This document shows positions 17,397 through 26,715 of a stretch of 54,266 nt of DNA, piece by piece; within the stretch, counting starts at the first letter, position 1, and each line of letters starts with the position of its first letter. A program made the position numbers and the translations under genes. The DNA lies in NCBI RefSeq assembly GCF_014803725.1, contig NZ_JAAVBE010000029.1, forward strand, positions 1-54,266, written 5' to 3'. The stretch comes from Desulfovibrio sp. Lineage in GTDB: Bacteria > Desulfobacterota > Desulfovibrionia > Desulfovibrionales > Desulfovibrionaceae. A model generated the notes under the pieces. That model did not search any database and had not been told where the DNA came from. It worked only from the letters and a program-made list of their open reading frames with translations.

Positions 17397-18536
17397 ATGC
17401 GCAAGACCATCTACTGGATCGAGGGTGACGGCATCGGGCCGGAAATCTGGCGCGCGGCGCGGCCTGTCATTGACGCGGCGCTGGCCGCGGAATCGGACAT
17501 GCGGCTCGACTGGCAGGAACTGCTCGCCGGAGAAAAGGCCCGCGAAGCGGAAGGCACGCCGCTCCCCGAGGCAACGCTCAATGCCCTGCGCGGGGCGGAC
17601 ATCGCCATGAAGGGCCCGCTGGGCACGCCGGTGGGCACCGGCATCCGCAGCCTCAACGTGGCCCTGCGCCAGGGGCTCGACCTTTATGCCTGCATCCGCC
17701 CGGTGAGGCATATCCCGGGGCTGGAAACGCCGGTCAAGCACCCGGAGCGCGTGGACATGGTCATCTTTCGGGAGAACACCGAAGATGTGTATGCCGGGGT
17801 GGAGTTCGCCGCGGGTACGCCCGAGGCGCGCAAGCTGGCGGAATTTTTGCGCGACGAGCTCGGCGTCACGCGCGTGGCCGAAGTGGCGGCCATCGGCATC
17901 AAGCCCATGACCGAGGCCGGCTCCAAGCGCCTCGTGCGCCGCGCCCTGCGTTATGCGCTGGAGACCGGGCGCCCGAGCCTGACCCTCGTCCACAAGGGAA
18001 ATATCATGAAGTTTACGGAAGGGGCCTTCCGCCAGTGGGGCTATGACGTGGCGGCGGAGGAATTCGGCGATACGACCTGCACGGAAAAAGACCCGGTCCC
18101 CGGGCGCCTGGTGGTCAAGGACCGCATCGCCGACGCCATGTTCCAGGAGGCCCTGCTTCGGCCCGAGGCGTACAGCGTGCTCGCCACGCCCAACCTGAAC
18201 GGCGACTACATATCGGACGCGCTGGCCGCGCAGGTGGGCGGCCTCGGCCTCGCGCCGGGCGTCAACATGTCCGACTCGCTGGCCTTTTTCGAGGCCACGC
18301 ACGGTACGGCCCCGGCCATCGCCGGCAAGGACAGGGCCAATCCCGGGAGCATCATCCTGTGCGGGGCTCTCCTCATGGAGCATCTGGGCGTGCCCGCCGC
18401 GGCGGAGCGCATCCGCTCGGCCGTGGCCAAGGCCATCGCCGGCAAGGCCGTCACCGAGGATCTCGCGGCCCAGGTGCCGGGGAGCCGCGTGGTGGGCTGC
18501 AAGGAATTCGGCGAGATCATCGGCGAAAATCTTTAA
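17397..18536 (+). CDS. icd: Isocitrate dehydrogenase (NADP-type family)
   Basis: Oxidatively decarboxylates isocitrate to 2-oxoglutarate. The 379-residue protein begins KTIYWIEGDGIGPEIWRAAR; the isocitrate-binding segment is RSLNVALRQGLDLYACIRPVR, with the serine that is phosphorylated in enteric enzymes conserved in context. The RENTEDVYAGVEF segment with the catalytic Tyr, the Lys of LVHKGNIMKFTEG, and the metal aspartates in DRIADAMFQ are present. It is shorter than E. coli Icd (416). ATG at 17397 has GGAGAAGG upstream; the ATG at 17367 lacks a ribosome site. It forms the second step of the local citrate-to-2-oxoglutarate set. Confidence 0.92.
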   Translation: MRKTIYWIEGDGIGPEIWRAARPVIDAALAAESDMRLDWQELLAGEKAREAEGTPLPEATLNALRGADIAMKGPLGTPVGTGIRSLNVALRQGLDLYACIRPVRHIPGLETPVKHPERVDMVIFRENTEDVYAGVEFAAGTPEARKLAEFLRDELGVTRVAEVAAIGIKPMTEAGSKRLVRRALRYALETGRPSLTLVHKGNIMKFTEGAFRQWGYDVAAEEFGDTTCTEKDPVPGRLVVKDRIADAMFQEALLRPEAYSVLATPNLNGDYISDALAAQVGGLGLAPGVNMSDSLAFFEATHGTAPAIAGKDRANPGSIILCGALLMEHLGVPAAAERIRSAVAKAIAGKAVTEDLAAQVPGSRVVGCKEFGEIIGENL

Positions 18537-18569
18537 GCGTCACTTGAAGTTTGTCACAAAGGAGAGGCT

Positions 18570-19217
18570 ATGCTGCCGCTGGAAAACCTGCTCCTCTTTG
18601 TTCCGGCCATGGCGCTGCTTGTCATGCTGCCCGGGCCGGACTTCGCGCTCGTGAGCCGCGTGGCCCTGCTGGAGGGCGCGGGCCCGGCCAGGGCGGCGGC
18701 CTGCGGCGTGGCGCTCGGCATCACCGTACACACAGGCTTTGCCATTGCCGGCATTTCGGCCATCATCGCGGCGTCGGCCCCGCTGTTCCAGTTGCTCAAG
18801 TATGCCGGCGCGGCCTACCTCTTCTGGCTGGGCGTCCAGTCCTTCCGGCAAAAGGCGCAGCCCATTGAAGCCAGAGGGGAGCAAGAGGCAGAGGTGGCGC
18901 GAGGGCAGCAGGCCCCGTTGCGGCGCGCGTTCCGACAGGGTTTTTTGACCAATGCGCTCAATCCCAAGGCCATCCTCTACTTTCTCACTCTGTTGCCGCA
19001 ATTCATTTCCCCGGTTGCGCCGGCAGAGCCGCAGCTGCTGGAGATGGGCGCCATTACCGCCCTTGAGTGCCTTGTCTGGTATCTCTTTCTCGCGCAGATC
19101 CTCGTCCGCGTGCGCCGGGTGTTCGCTGTTCCGCGCTTCCAGCGCTGGCTCCATCGCGTGACCGGCGCCATCTTTCTCGGTTTCGGCCTCAGGCTGGCCC
19201 TTGCAGGAAACGACTAG
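18570..19217 (+). CDS. LysE/RhtB-family amino-acid exporter
   Basis: A 215-residue inner-membrane protein with about six transmembrane segments. The N-terminal signature MLVMLPGPDFALVSRVALLEG is the GPxxxLV motif of the LysE/RhtB exporters, followed by CGVALGITVHT and NALNPKAILYFLTLLPQF. Such exporters release amino acids such as lysine, threonine, homoserine or glutamate-family compounds; the substrate is not readable from the sequence. AAAGGAG lies eight bases before the ATG. The gene is inserted between isocitrate dehydrogenase and the aconitase-like gene, all on one strand with gaps of 33 and 36 bases. Confidence 0.88.
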   Translation: MLPLENLLLFVPAMALLVMLPGPDFALVSRVALLEGAGPARAAACGVALGITVHTGFAIAGISAIIAASAPLFQLLKYAGAAYLFWLGVQSFRQKAQPIEARGEQEAEVARGQQAPLRRAFRQGFLTNALNPKAILYFLTLLPQFISPVAPAEPQLLEMGAITALECLVWYLFLAQILVRVRRVFAVPRFQRWLHRVTGAIFLGFGLRLALAGND

Positions 19218-19253
19218 CCAACGATCTCCACCCCAAGAAAAGGAGTGCCCACC

Positions 19254-21593
19254 ATGATCACCCTTTCCGCAGAAAAAACCGTCATCAACGAGGGGCAGCT
19301 CCAAAGCGCCGCAGAGGCCCAGGCCAAGGGCGTCGACTTGGCCAAGGCCGCCCGCAACACGCTGGCCGCGCGCATCCTCGACGCCCACCAGGCCAAGGAT
19401 GCCCCCAAGGACGGTCAGGTGCACGTGCATTTTGACGCGCTGGCCTCGCACGACATCACCTATGTGGGCATCATCCAGACGGCCCGCGCCTCGGGCCTCA
19501 CGGAATTTCCGCTGCCCTACGTGCTCACCAACTGTCACAACAGCCTCTGCGCGGTCGGTGGCACCATCAATGAGGACGACCACCTCTTCGGGCTGGCCGC
19601 AGCCAAGAAGTACGGCGGCATCTTCGTTCCTCCGCATCTCGCGGTTATCCATCAGTACATGCGCGAGATGATGACGAGCTGCGGCGGCATGATCCTGGGC
19701 TCGGACAGCCACACCCGCTATGGCGCGCTGGGCGTCATGGGCGTGGGCGAGGGCGGCCCCGAGCTCGTGAAGCAGCTCCTCGGCAAAACGTGGGATGTTG
19801 CCGAGCCCGAAGTGGTCGCCGTGTGGCTGGAGGGCGAACCCGCCCCGGGCGTGGGCCCGCAGGACGTGGCCTTGGCGCTCATCGGCGCCGTGTTCAAGGA
19901 CGGCTTCGTCAAGAACAAGGTGCTCGAGTTCATGGGCCCGGGCGTTGGCGCCCTTTCCGTGGACTTCCGCTGCGGCGTGGACGTGATGACCACGGAAACG
20001 GCCTGTCTCTCCTCCATCTGGCCCACGGACGCCAAGGTGCGCGACTGGCTCACCCTGCACGGGCGCGCCAACGACTTCAAGGAACTGCGCCTTGAGGGGC
20101 CGGCCTGTTATGACGGCCTTGTGCGCATCGACCTTGCGGCGGTGGAGCCCATGATCGCCTTGCCCTTCCACCCGAGCAACGTGCACACCATCGCCGAAGT
20201 GACCGCCCATGCCGAGGAGCTTCTGGGCGACGTGGAAGAGGAGGCCGTGCGCCTCTTCGGGGACGCGGGCAAGGGCCTCAAGCTGCGCGACAAGATCCGC
20301 AACGGCGCCATCGTGGCCGACCAGGGCATCATCGCCGGCTGCGCGGGTGGCACTTTTGAAAATATCAGCCTCGCTTCGGCCATCCTCGGCACCTGGAAGG
20401 AGCCCAACCCGCACTTCACGTTCTCCGTCTACCCGGCGAGCGTGCCGCAGGCCGTGGCGCTGGTGAACAATGGCGCGACAGAAAGGCTGATGACGCTCGG
20501 CGCCAACGTCAAGACGGCCTTCTGCGGGCCCTGCTTCGGCGCGGGCGACACGCCGGCCCACGGCGGGCTCTCGCTGCGCCACACCACCCGCAACTTCCCC
20601 AACCGCGAAGGCTCCAAGCCGGGCGAAGGGCAGATCGCGGCGGTGGCCCTCATGGACGCGCGCTCCATCGCCGCCACGGCGGCCAATGCCGGGCGGCTCA
20701 CGCCGGCCACCTCGCTCGACTGGAGCTCGCCAGACCTGAAGGTAGACCTCAAGTACCACTTTAACCCCGAGGTCTACCAGCGCCGCGTGTACAACGGTTT
20801 TGGCCATCCTGACCCGCAGATGGAGCTTGTCTTCGGCCCCAACATCGCCGACTGGCCGGAGCTTACGCCGCTGCCGGAACATCTTGTGCTCGAGGTGGCG
20901 AGCGTCATCACCGACCCTGTGACCACCACGGACGAGCTCATCCCCTCGGGGGAAACGTCCTCCCTGCGCTCCAATCCGCAAAAGCTCGCGGAGTTCACCC
21001 TTTCCCGCAAGGACCCGGGCTATGTGGGGCGCGCCAAGGCGGCGCAGGCGCTGGAGAAGAAGCGGCTCGCCAATCCCGACGACGCCGAAGTGCTCGCCAA
21101 GGTGCGCGGTCTCATTGACATCTGCACGGAGCAGCCCGCCGTGGCCTCCATGCTGGCGGACCCGCATCCGCTCAGGCAGGTGGGCATCGGCTCGCTCGTC
21201 TTCGCGTTCAAGCCCGGCGACGGCTCCGCGCGCGAGCAGGCGGCGTCCTCGCAGAAGGTGCTCGGCGGCTGGGCGAATCTGGCCGTGGAATACGCCACCA
21301 AGCGCTACCGCTCCAACCTCATCAACTGGGGCATCCTGCCCTTCCTGGTGGAAAAGGAGCTCGCGCGCGACCTCAAGCCCGGCGACTGGCTCATGGTGCC
21401 CGATGTGCGCGCCGCCATCGCTGCCGGCAGGTCGACCATCCTCGCGGCCCTGGTGCATACCGAGGTGGAGGCCGGCAAGAAGCCCTGGACCGAGCAGGTG
21501 GCGCTTTCCCTGCGCGGGCTGACGGAGAATGAGCGCCAGATCCTCCTCGATGGCAGCCTCATCAACCACTATGCCCGGTCAAAGGGCATCTAG
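19254..21593 (+). CDS. Aconitase-family hydratase (YbhJ-like)
   Basis: A 779-residue Fe-S hydratase, proposed to convert citrate to isocitrate here. Motifs: GSDSHTRYGALGVMGVGEGG of the aconitase active site, the cluster ligand region GCAGGTFENI, the Cys-x2-Cys pair in TAFCGPCFGAGDT, and the swivel domain that carries SSLRSNPQKL and ends NLINWGILPFLV...LVHTEVEAGKKPW. It resembles the E. coli YbhJ branch rather than AcnA/AcnB. ATG at 19254 has AAGGAG eight bases before it; the in-frame GTG at 19245 overlaps that site and is not favoured. The position after Re-citrate synthase and isocitrate dehydrogenase supports aconitase function. Confidence 0.85.
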   Translation: MITLSAEKTVINEGQLQSAAEAQAKGVDLAKAARNTLAARILDAHQAKDAPKDGQVHVHFDALASHDITYVGIIQTARASGLTEFPLPYVLTNCHNSLCAVGGTINEDDHLFGLAAAKKYGGIFVPPHLAVIHQYMREMMTSCGGMILGSDSHTRYGALGVMGVGEGGPELVKQLLGKTWDVAEPEVVAVWLEGEPAPGVGPQDVALALIGAVFKDGFVKNKVLEFMGPGVGALSVDFRCGVDVMTTETACLSSIWPTDAKVRDWLTLHGRANDFKELRLEGPACYDGLVRIDLAAVEPMIALPFHPSNVHTIAEVTAHAEELLGDVEEEAVRLFGDAGKGLKLRDKIRNGAIVADQGIIAGCAGGTFENISLASAILGTWKEPNPHFTFSVYPASVPQAVALVNNGATERLMTLGANVKTAFCGPCFGAGDTPAHGGLSLRHTTRNFPNREGSKPGEGQIAAVALMDARSIAATAANAGRLTPATSLDWSSPDLKVDLKYHFNPEVYQRRVYNGFGHPDPQMELVFGPNIADWPELTPLPEHLVLEVASVITDPVTTTDELIPSGETSSLRSNPQKLAEFTLSRKDPGYVGRAKAAQALEKKRLANPDDAEVLAKVRGLIDICTEQPAVASMLADPHPLRQVGIGSLVFAFKPGDGSAREQAASSQKVLGGWANLAVEYATKRYRSNLINWGILPFLVEKELARDLKPGDWLMVPDVRAAIAAGRSTILAALVHTEVEAGKKPWTEQVALSLRGLTENERQILLDGSLINHYARSKGI

Positions 21594-21664
21594 GCGCCCA
21601 TGAGTTGTGCGGCGCCGGGGGCAGTAGCTGCCACCCGGGGCCGTCGCCTTTCAGGAGCCGGCAC

Positions 21665-22300
21665 ATGAGTCTCATGTGGTGGGTCATCTCGGGTGCCGTC
21701 ATGCTGGCGGGGCTCGTTTTCTGTTTCCGCATCATGCGGCGCGGCATGAGCACACTGGACGATGACCGGGGCAAGTTTCTCGCGCGTATCCGCGACGGGG
21801 AACACAAGCTCGAGGAAGAGCAGAAGCAGGTCGCGGCGGATGAGCACATGGCGCTCATGCGCGCCGCCGTGGAAGACCTGCTGCGCCTGGCGGACTCGCC
21901 CCCGGGCTACCGTATGGAAACGGCCGGCCGGACCATCCTTCTGCACACGCCGAAAGGGACATGGCGGCTGGAACTCGCCATGCGCGAGATAGGCCTGAAA
22001 TCCCGGCAAAAAGTGCTCCATGGGCGCCCGCGCTGGCTTTTGAGCGGCCCGGGCCATGAGGAGCAGCATGCGGACGCGGCCGCCGTCATGCGCAGCCTGG
22101 ACGCGCACCTGCGCAGGGAAGGGGAGCTTGCGCCGGAGCCGCCCCACCTCGCGCGCCGGCTGGAGCCGGGCACGCAAGCCCAGCGGCGCGCGCCGAGGCC
22201 CGGTCCCCTTGCGGGCGCGCCCGAGGGGCGGAAGCGCCGCACGGGTCTCGCCGCATCCGCTAAGGGCTTGCCCGCTCAGGCTTCAAAAAAGGCGCGGTAG
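21665..22300 (+). CDS. Single-pass membrane protein of unknown function
   Basis: A 211-residue protein, start at 21665 (MSLMWWVISGAVMLAGLVFCF) with CAGGAG upstream; the longer frame from 21605 lacks a ribosome site. Residues about 4-22 form one transmembrane helix. A coiled-coil (DDRGKFLARIRDGEHKLEEEQKQ) and a soluble domain with ETAGRTILLHTPKGTWRLELAM follow; the last 60 residues are basic and low-complexity. No family is recognised. It lies 71 bases after the aconitase-like gene and overlaps the convergent aminopeptidase gene by 25 bases. Confidence 0.65.
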   Translation: MSLMWWVISGAVMLAGLVFCFRIMRRGMSTLDDDRGKFLARIRDGEHKLEEEQKQVAADEHMALMRAAVEDLLRLADSPPGYRMETAGRTILLHTPKGTWRLELAMREIGLKSRQKVLHGRPRWLLSGPGHEEQHADAAAVMRSLDAHLRREGELAPEPPHLARRLEPGTQAQRRAPRPGPLAGAPEGRKRRTGLAASAKGLPAQASKKAR

Positions 22301-23661
22301 GCCTCCACCGTGGCGTAAAGGTCCGCGGCGCTCGCAAGCTCAAAGGGGCTGTGCATGGAGAGGAGCGCGGGCCCAAGGTCGATGACGCGCATGCCGTAGG
22401 CCGCCAGGAAGAGCGCCACAGTGCCGCCGCCGCCCAGGTCCACCTTGCCGAGCTCCGCCGCCTGCCACGGGATGTTGCGGCCATTGAGGATGCCGCGCAG
22501 CTCGCCGAAAAATTCGGCGTCCGCCTCGCTCGCCCCATACTTGCCCCGTGAACCCGTGAACTTGGAAAAGCAGGGGCCGTGTCCGATGAGCGCGGCGTTC
22601 TGCTTTTCGTGCACCTCCTGAAAATCCGGGTCGAGGGCGGCCTGCACGTCGGCCGAGAGGGCGCGGCTGTTGAGCAGCACATGCGAGGCCGAAGTGCCGG
22701 GCGCCCAGGCCGCGGCGAGGTCCTCCACGCAATACTGAAAAAAGCGGGAGGCCGCGCCCGTGGCGCCGTCGGAGCCGATCTCCTCCTTGTCCCAGAACAT
22801 CACCGCCATGGGCCTCGGGGCCCCGGCGTCCGCGGTGAGCAGGGCCTCGAGCGCCGCGAACACGCAGATCCTGTCATCCTGCCCATAGCCGCCGAGCAGC
22901 GCCCGGTCAAAGCCCACGAAGCGGGCCGCCCCCGCGGGCACGGCCTGAAGCTCGGCCGTGATGAGGTCTTCTTCGCTGATGACGTATTTTTTGTGCAGCA
23001 GCCTGAGGAGGGCGTCCTTGAGGCTGTCCTCCTTGTCGTCCTTTTTGGCCCGGCGGGAGGGCTTGGGGCCATCCGGCGCATGGCCCAGGATGATGTTCAA
23101 CTTTTCGGCCTCAAAGGCCTCGCTGAGCTTCTGCCCAGCCTGTTTCTGCGCGAGGTGGGGCAGGAGGTCGGCGATGCAGAAGACCGGCTCGCCCGGCTTT
23201 TCGCCGATGCTCACGTCCACGCGCTCGCCGTTCTCCCGGATGACGACACCGTGGAGCGCCAGGGGCCTCGCGAGCCACTGGTATTTGCGGATGCCGCCAT
23301 AATAGTGCGTCTTCGCCTGCACGACGCCGGGCTGCTCCACCAGCGGATGCTGCTTGAAATCGAGCCTCGGGCTGTCCGCATGGGCGGCGATGAGGGCGAG
23401 GCCGTCCTTGAGGGGCGCAGTTCCGCGCCGCGCCGCAAAGAGCGCCTTGCCCCGCAGGGGCCGCATGACCCGGGCCGCGCCGAAATCCTCTCCATAGCCC
23501 GCTTCGGCAAGGCGTTCCAGCACATAGGCGACGGTCTCGCGCTCGGTCTTGCAGCGGCTGATGAAGTCGAGATAGCGGCCGGCCAGCGCCTGCACGTCCT
23601 TGCGGGCGTCGGCATAGCGCTCCCAGGCATTGGGGGAGGTGTAAGCGAGTTCGTTTTTCAT
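22276..23661 (-). CDS. M18-family aminopeptidase
   Basis: A 461-residue cytosolic zinc aminopeptidase of the M18 (aspartyl aminopeptidase/ApeA-like) family, which removes N-terminal residues from peptides. Metal and catalytic sites: LIAAHADSPRLDFK (His, Asp), GYGQDDRIC (Asp), MFWDKEEIGSDGATGA (Glu-Glu), and the final LLSMHSPFELASAADLY (His). The length is normal. The insert with RRAKKDDKEDSLKDALLRLL is typical of the APE1-like subgroup. Its ATG overlaps the folC stop (ATGA), so it is the last gene of the methyltransferase-YcaO-folC-aminopeptidase run. Confidence 0.88.
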   Translation of the reverse strand: MKNELAYTSPNAWERYADARKDVQALAGRYLDFISRCKTERETVAYVLERLAEAGYGEDFGAARVMRPLRGKALFAARRGTAPLKDGLALIAAHADSPRLDFKQHPLVEQPGVVQAKTHYYGGIRKYQWLARPLALHGVVIRENGERVDVSIGEKPGEPVFCIADLLPHLAQKQAGQKLSEAFEAEKLNIILGHAPDGPKPSRRAKKDDKEDSLKDALLRLLHKKYVISEEDLITAELQAVPAGAARFVGFDRALLGGYGQDDRICVFAALEALLTADAGAPRPMAVMFWDKEEIGSDGATGAASRFFQYCVEDLAAAWAPGTSASHVLLNSRALSADVQAALDPDFQEVHEKQNAALIGHGPCFSKFTGSRGKYGASEADAEFFGELRGILNGRNIPWQAAELGKVDLGGGGTVALFLAAYGMRVIDLGPALLSMHSPFELASAADLYATVEAYRAFFEA

Positions 23662-24965
23662 GGTTGAGGCTCCGGTTGAGAAGAAGGTGGATCGAGATAG
23701 CCGGGATAGCGGCCAAAAAATTCGGCCAGCAGGTAGAGCGAGCCGGTCATGAGCGTCACGCCGTCCTCAGGCGCCACGCGCCCTGCCGCAGTGAGTGCCC
23801 GCCCCAGCGCATCTGGGCCGTTGAGCGCCACGGCCGGCGCGGGCGAAAGGGCGGCAAAGAAGGCGGCGACTTCGGCAGGCTCAGCGGCGCGGGGATTCTC
23901 CAGCGCCGGGATGAAGACGCGCACTTCGGGAAAGCGGCGCCGGAGCATCCCGGCCGAGCTGCGCCAGTCCTTGTCGCCCAGGCAGGAAAAGATGATGGCC
24001 GCCGGCGGGGCTGACGTGAGGACCGGGGCGCCCCCCTCACCATCAAGGGCCCGCAACAGGGCCTGCATGCCGTGCGGGTTGTGCGCGCCATCCAGGAGGA
24101 GGGCCGGATGCTCCGCAGTGCGCGGGAGGAGCTGGAGCCGTCCGGGCAGGAAGGCGCGGGCAAGCCCTTGCGCCTGTGCTTCGGCATCGTCAGGCCGGCA
24201 GCCGAGGAGCGGGGCGAGGCGCCCCCAGGCCGTGAGCGCCAGCGCGGCATTGCCCGACTGGTGCGCGCCGGCGAGGCCGAGGCGAGGCTGCCAGTCTTCG
24301 GGGAGCGGCGTGGCGCGCATCAACGGGGCGTCCTTGGCGCTTGCGCAAGCCCGCAGGGCTTCTTCCGCCAGCGGGAACTGCTCTGCCATGCACACCGGGG
24401 CGGAGCTGCGCACGGCCGCCGCCTTGTCGCCGGCGATATGCGCAAGAGTGGGGCCGAGCACGGCCGCGTGATCCATGGCGATGGGCGTGAAGCAGAGCAC
24501 ATCGGCGGCAATGGCCGTGGTTGCATCGTTGCGGCCCCCGAGGCCGGCCTCCATGATGGCCACATCTACCCCCGCCTCCCGGAAAAGGAGGAGCGCAAGC
24601 ACGGTGAGAAATTCAAAATAGGTAAGGTGGCCGCCTTTGCTGGCTTCGAGGACGGCACTCGCGGGCGCGGGCCACCGATTGCCGGGGACGGGGCGCCCGT
24701 CTACGCGGATGCGCTCTTCCGGGGAGACGAAATGCGGCGACGTGTAGAGCCCGGTGCGGCAGCCGTGCGCGGCACAGAGGCTGGCCAAAAAGGCGGACGT
24801 GGAGCCCTTGCCGTTGGTGCCGAGCACCTGCACGACCGCAAAGGGCGGCCGCTCCAGCCCGAGGGCCGCCAGCACGCGCCGCATGCGTTCGAGGCCGAGC
24901 TCCATATGGAACATGCCCAGGGCGTCCAGATGCTGGCGGACGCTCTGGTAACTACGAAAGGGCAT
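23658..24965 (-). CDS. folC: Folylpolyglutamate synthase / dihydrofolate synthase
   Basis: Adds glutamate to dihydropteroate and to folates with ATP. The 435-residue protein carries the Mur-ligase-type P-loop VLGTNGKGSTSAFLASL, TSPHFVSPEERIRVDG, EAGLGGRNDATTA, and LLLDGAHNPHGMQAL of the C-terminal domain. Two adjacent ATG codons exist at 24968 and 24965; the second has the better spacing to GGAG. The start lies inside the end of the YcaO-TPR gene, and the stop overlaps the aminopeptidase start, so the run is translationally coupled. Confidence 0.9.
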   Translation of the reverse strand: MPFRSYQSVRQHLDALGMFHMELGLERMRRVLAALGLERPPFAVVQVLGTNGKGSTSAFLASLCAAHGCRTGLYTSPHFVSPEERIRVDGRPVPGNRWPAPASAVLEASKGGHLTYFEFLTVLALLLFREAGVDVAIMEAGLGGRNDATTAIAADVLCFTPIAMDHAAVLGPTLAHIAGDKAAAVRSSAPVCMAEQFPLAEEALRACASAKDAPLMRATPLPEDWQPRLGLAGAHQSGNAALALTAWGRLAPLLGCRPDDAEAQAQGLARAFLPGRLQLLPRTAEHPALLLDGAHNPHGMQALLRALDGEGGAPVLTSAPPAAIIFSCLGDKDWRSSAGMLRRRFPEVRVFIPALENPRAAEPAEVAAFFAALSPAPAVALNGPDALGRALTAAGRVAPEDGVTLMTGSLYLLAEFFGRYPGYLDPPSSQPEPQP

Positions 24966-26715
24966 CATTTGCTCCGCCAGCGGCCCCGCCCTCCAGTTCC
25001 GCCAGGTGGGCGCGGGCAAAGTCCAGCGCGGGGTCGAGTTCCAGCGCGGCCGTGAGTTCGCGCTGCGCGTCTTCCCACCTGCCCAGGAACTTGTAACAAA
25101 TGCCCAGATTGGCGCGGTCCATGGCCGAGCCCTTGTCCAGCTTGAGCACGGCCTTGAAGGCGTCGGCCGCTTCGGCATAGCGCCCGGTCTTGTAGAGCGC
25201 CACGCCGAGCAGGTTGCCGTATTCCTTCATCTCCGGGCAGAGGCTCACCGCCTGCCCGAGCCGGGGCACCGCTTCGGCCCAGCGGCCGCGCAGGGTCTCC
25301 GCATGGCCGGCATAGAAGGCGGCAAGCCCGGCAGCCTCGGCATCGGGTTGCAAGGGCAGGGAGGCGAGGAAAAGGTCGCGCGCCTGTTCCGGCTCTTCCC
25401 GGCGTAGGGCGAGCATGCCCTGAAAGAAGGGAAGGTAGTGCGCCCCCGGGCAGAGCCCGGCGAGGGCCGCCAGCCCTCGTGCCGCTGTTTCCGCATCGCA
25501 GGTCTCTGCGAGCTTGCGGCCCACGAAAAGGCCGAGGCTCTGGTTCCTGTCCCGTTCGCGGAACTCGAGGCCGGGAACGATGGTATAATGCGCCGGGATT
25601 TCGAGGGCCGGATGCGTGGTTTCCACCGCATAGACCTCAAGGGGCTTCAGGCCGTCGATGGCGGCGAGCAGTTCGTCGCGGATGTCCGGCGCCTCAACGC
25701 CGGGCAGGCTCTCCAGCGGGACAGTCGGCCCCGCGAGCAGCCATCCAGTCTGCGCAAGCTGCGTGAACTTGGGGAGGCCCGAAGCTTCGTAACAGGCGCC
25801 CGTGCAAAAGTCGCCCCCCAATTGCGCCACTTCGGTCACGGCGCGAATGGCGGCCTTGGCCGGCGAGGAGGCGGTGCCCGCCGTGAAGACGATCTCCGAG
25901 CGCTCGGGAAAGGTGCCAGGATCCCAGGCGATGGCGCCTACGGTGGGCAGCGGCATGCCGAGCGACAGGTCCTTGAGCACGAGCCGGATGCCCTCGCGGG
26001 CGAAGGCGTCCAGCAGGCCGCGCAGGGTCGGGTCTTCACAGCTGGCGGGATCGATGGTCGGGAGGGTGGGGCGCTCGCGGTCGGCAATGCAGCACACATG
26101 TCGTTCCACCAGTTCGGAGAGCCCCTGAAGCAGGGATTCCTCCACGCTGTTGCCGGCGGAGGAACCGTTGAACTCCCCGAGCATGCGGAACCAGTCCAGC
26201 GGCAGCCAGACCGTGCGGCCGCTGGCAAGGTGCGTGGCAGGATGGAACTCCCACGCCGCGAGATCCATGATGCGCCTGGCGCGCTCAAGGGGTATGGCGT
26301 CACTCACGGAGCGCAAAATGGCCTCCAGCGGCAGCAGGTCGGCCCCGAAGCGTGCCTCGGCCTCGCTCCAGGTGCCGGTGAAGGTCTCGCGCGGCCGCTC
26401 CCAGAAGCTGAAAAAGGCGAAGCGCTCCATCACTTCCATGAGTGCCGAGGCCAGCGCCTGCTCTTCCGAAGAGCCTTTGCCCATCTGCTTGCGCGTGGGC
26501 ATCACCGCGCGCGCGTCGCTGCCGCAAATGCCGAGGTAGACGGGGATGCCGAGCCGCCCCACGTCCACGCGGCGGGCGCCGGCCACCACGTCAAGGCCGG
26601 CGGCGTCGAGGCGGCTTTTCACGCGCGCCACCGTGACGGCCGGGCTCACGGCCTTGTCGAGGTCGCGCGTGTAGCCCTTGGGGCAGGCGGCGAGAACGAT
26701 GGGGGGCGTCTTCAC
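24952..26715 (-). CDS. YcaO-domain protein with C-terminal tetratricopeptide repeats
   Basis: The 587-residue protein has an N-terminal YcaO domain (about 1-390) and TPR repeats (about 420-575: FYAGHAETLRGRWAEAVPRL, ALYKTGRYAEAADAFKAVL, ICYKFLGRWEDAQRELTAAL). YcaO enzymes activate amide backbones with ATP to form azoles, thioamides or amidines; E. coli YcaO is linked to RimO-dependent modification of ribosomal protein S12. The acidic ATP/Mg residues appear in SALMEVMERFAFFSFWE and GLSELVERHVCC. The architecture recurs in Desulfovibrio relatives, from memory. Its ATG overlaps the stop of the upstream methyltransferase (ATGA), suggesting a joint modification reaction. No precursor peptide or TfuA/E1-like partner is seen, so the substrate may be a cellular protein. 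Confidence 0.85.
   Translation of the reverse strand: MKTPPIVLAACPKGYTRDLDKAVSPAVTVARVKSRLDAAGLDVVAGARRVDVGRLGIPVYLGICGSDARAVMPTRKQMGKGSSEEQALASALMEVMERFAFFSFWERPRETFTGTWSEAEARFGADLLPLEAILRSVSDAIPLERARRIMDLAAWEFHPATHLASGRTVWLPLDWFRMLGEFNGSSAGNSVEESLLQGLSELVERHVCCIADRERPTLPTIDPASCEDPTLRGLLDAFAREGIRLVLKDLSLGMPLPTVGAIAWDPGTFPERSEIVFTAGTASSPAKAAIRAVTEVAQLGGDFCTGACYEASGLPKFTQLAQTGWLLAGPTVPLESLPGVEAPDIRDELLAAIDGLKPLEVYAVETTHPALEIPAHYTIVPGLEFRERDRNQSLGLFVGRKLAETCDAETAARGLAALAGLCPGAHYLPFFQGMLALRREEPEQARDLFLASLPLQPDAEAAGLAAFYAGHAETLRGRWAEAVPRLGQAVSLCPEMKEYGNLLGVALYKTGRYAEAADAFKAVLKLDKGSAMDRANLGICYKFLGRWEDAQRELTAALELDPALDFARAHLAELEGGAAGGANDALS

Noticed and set aside
15159..21569. Very long open frames on the minus strand opposite the citrate-pathway genes (over 1000 codons each)
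   Set aside because: They are mirror images of high-GC coding sequence with no family motifs; the plus-strand proteins are clearly real enzymes.
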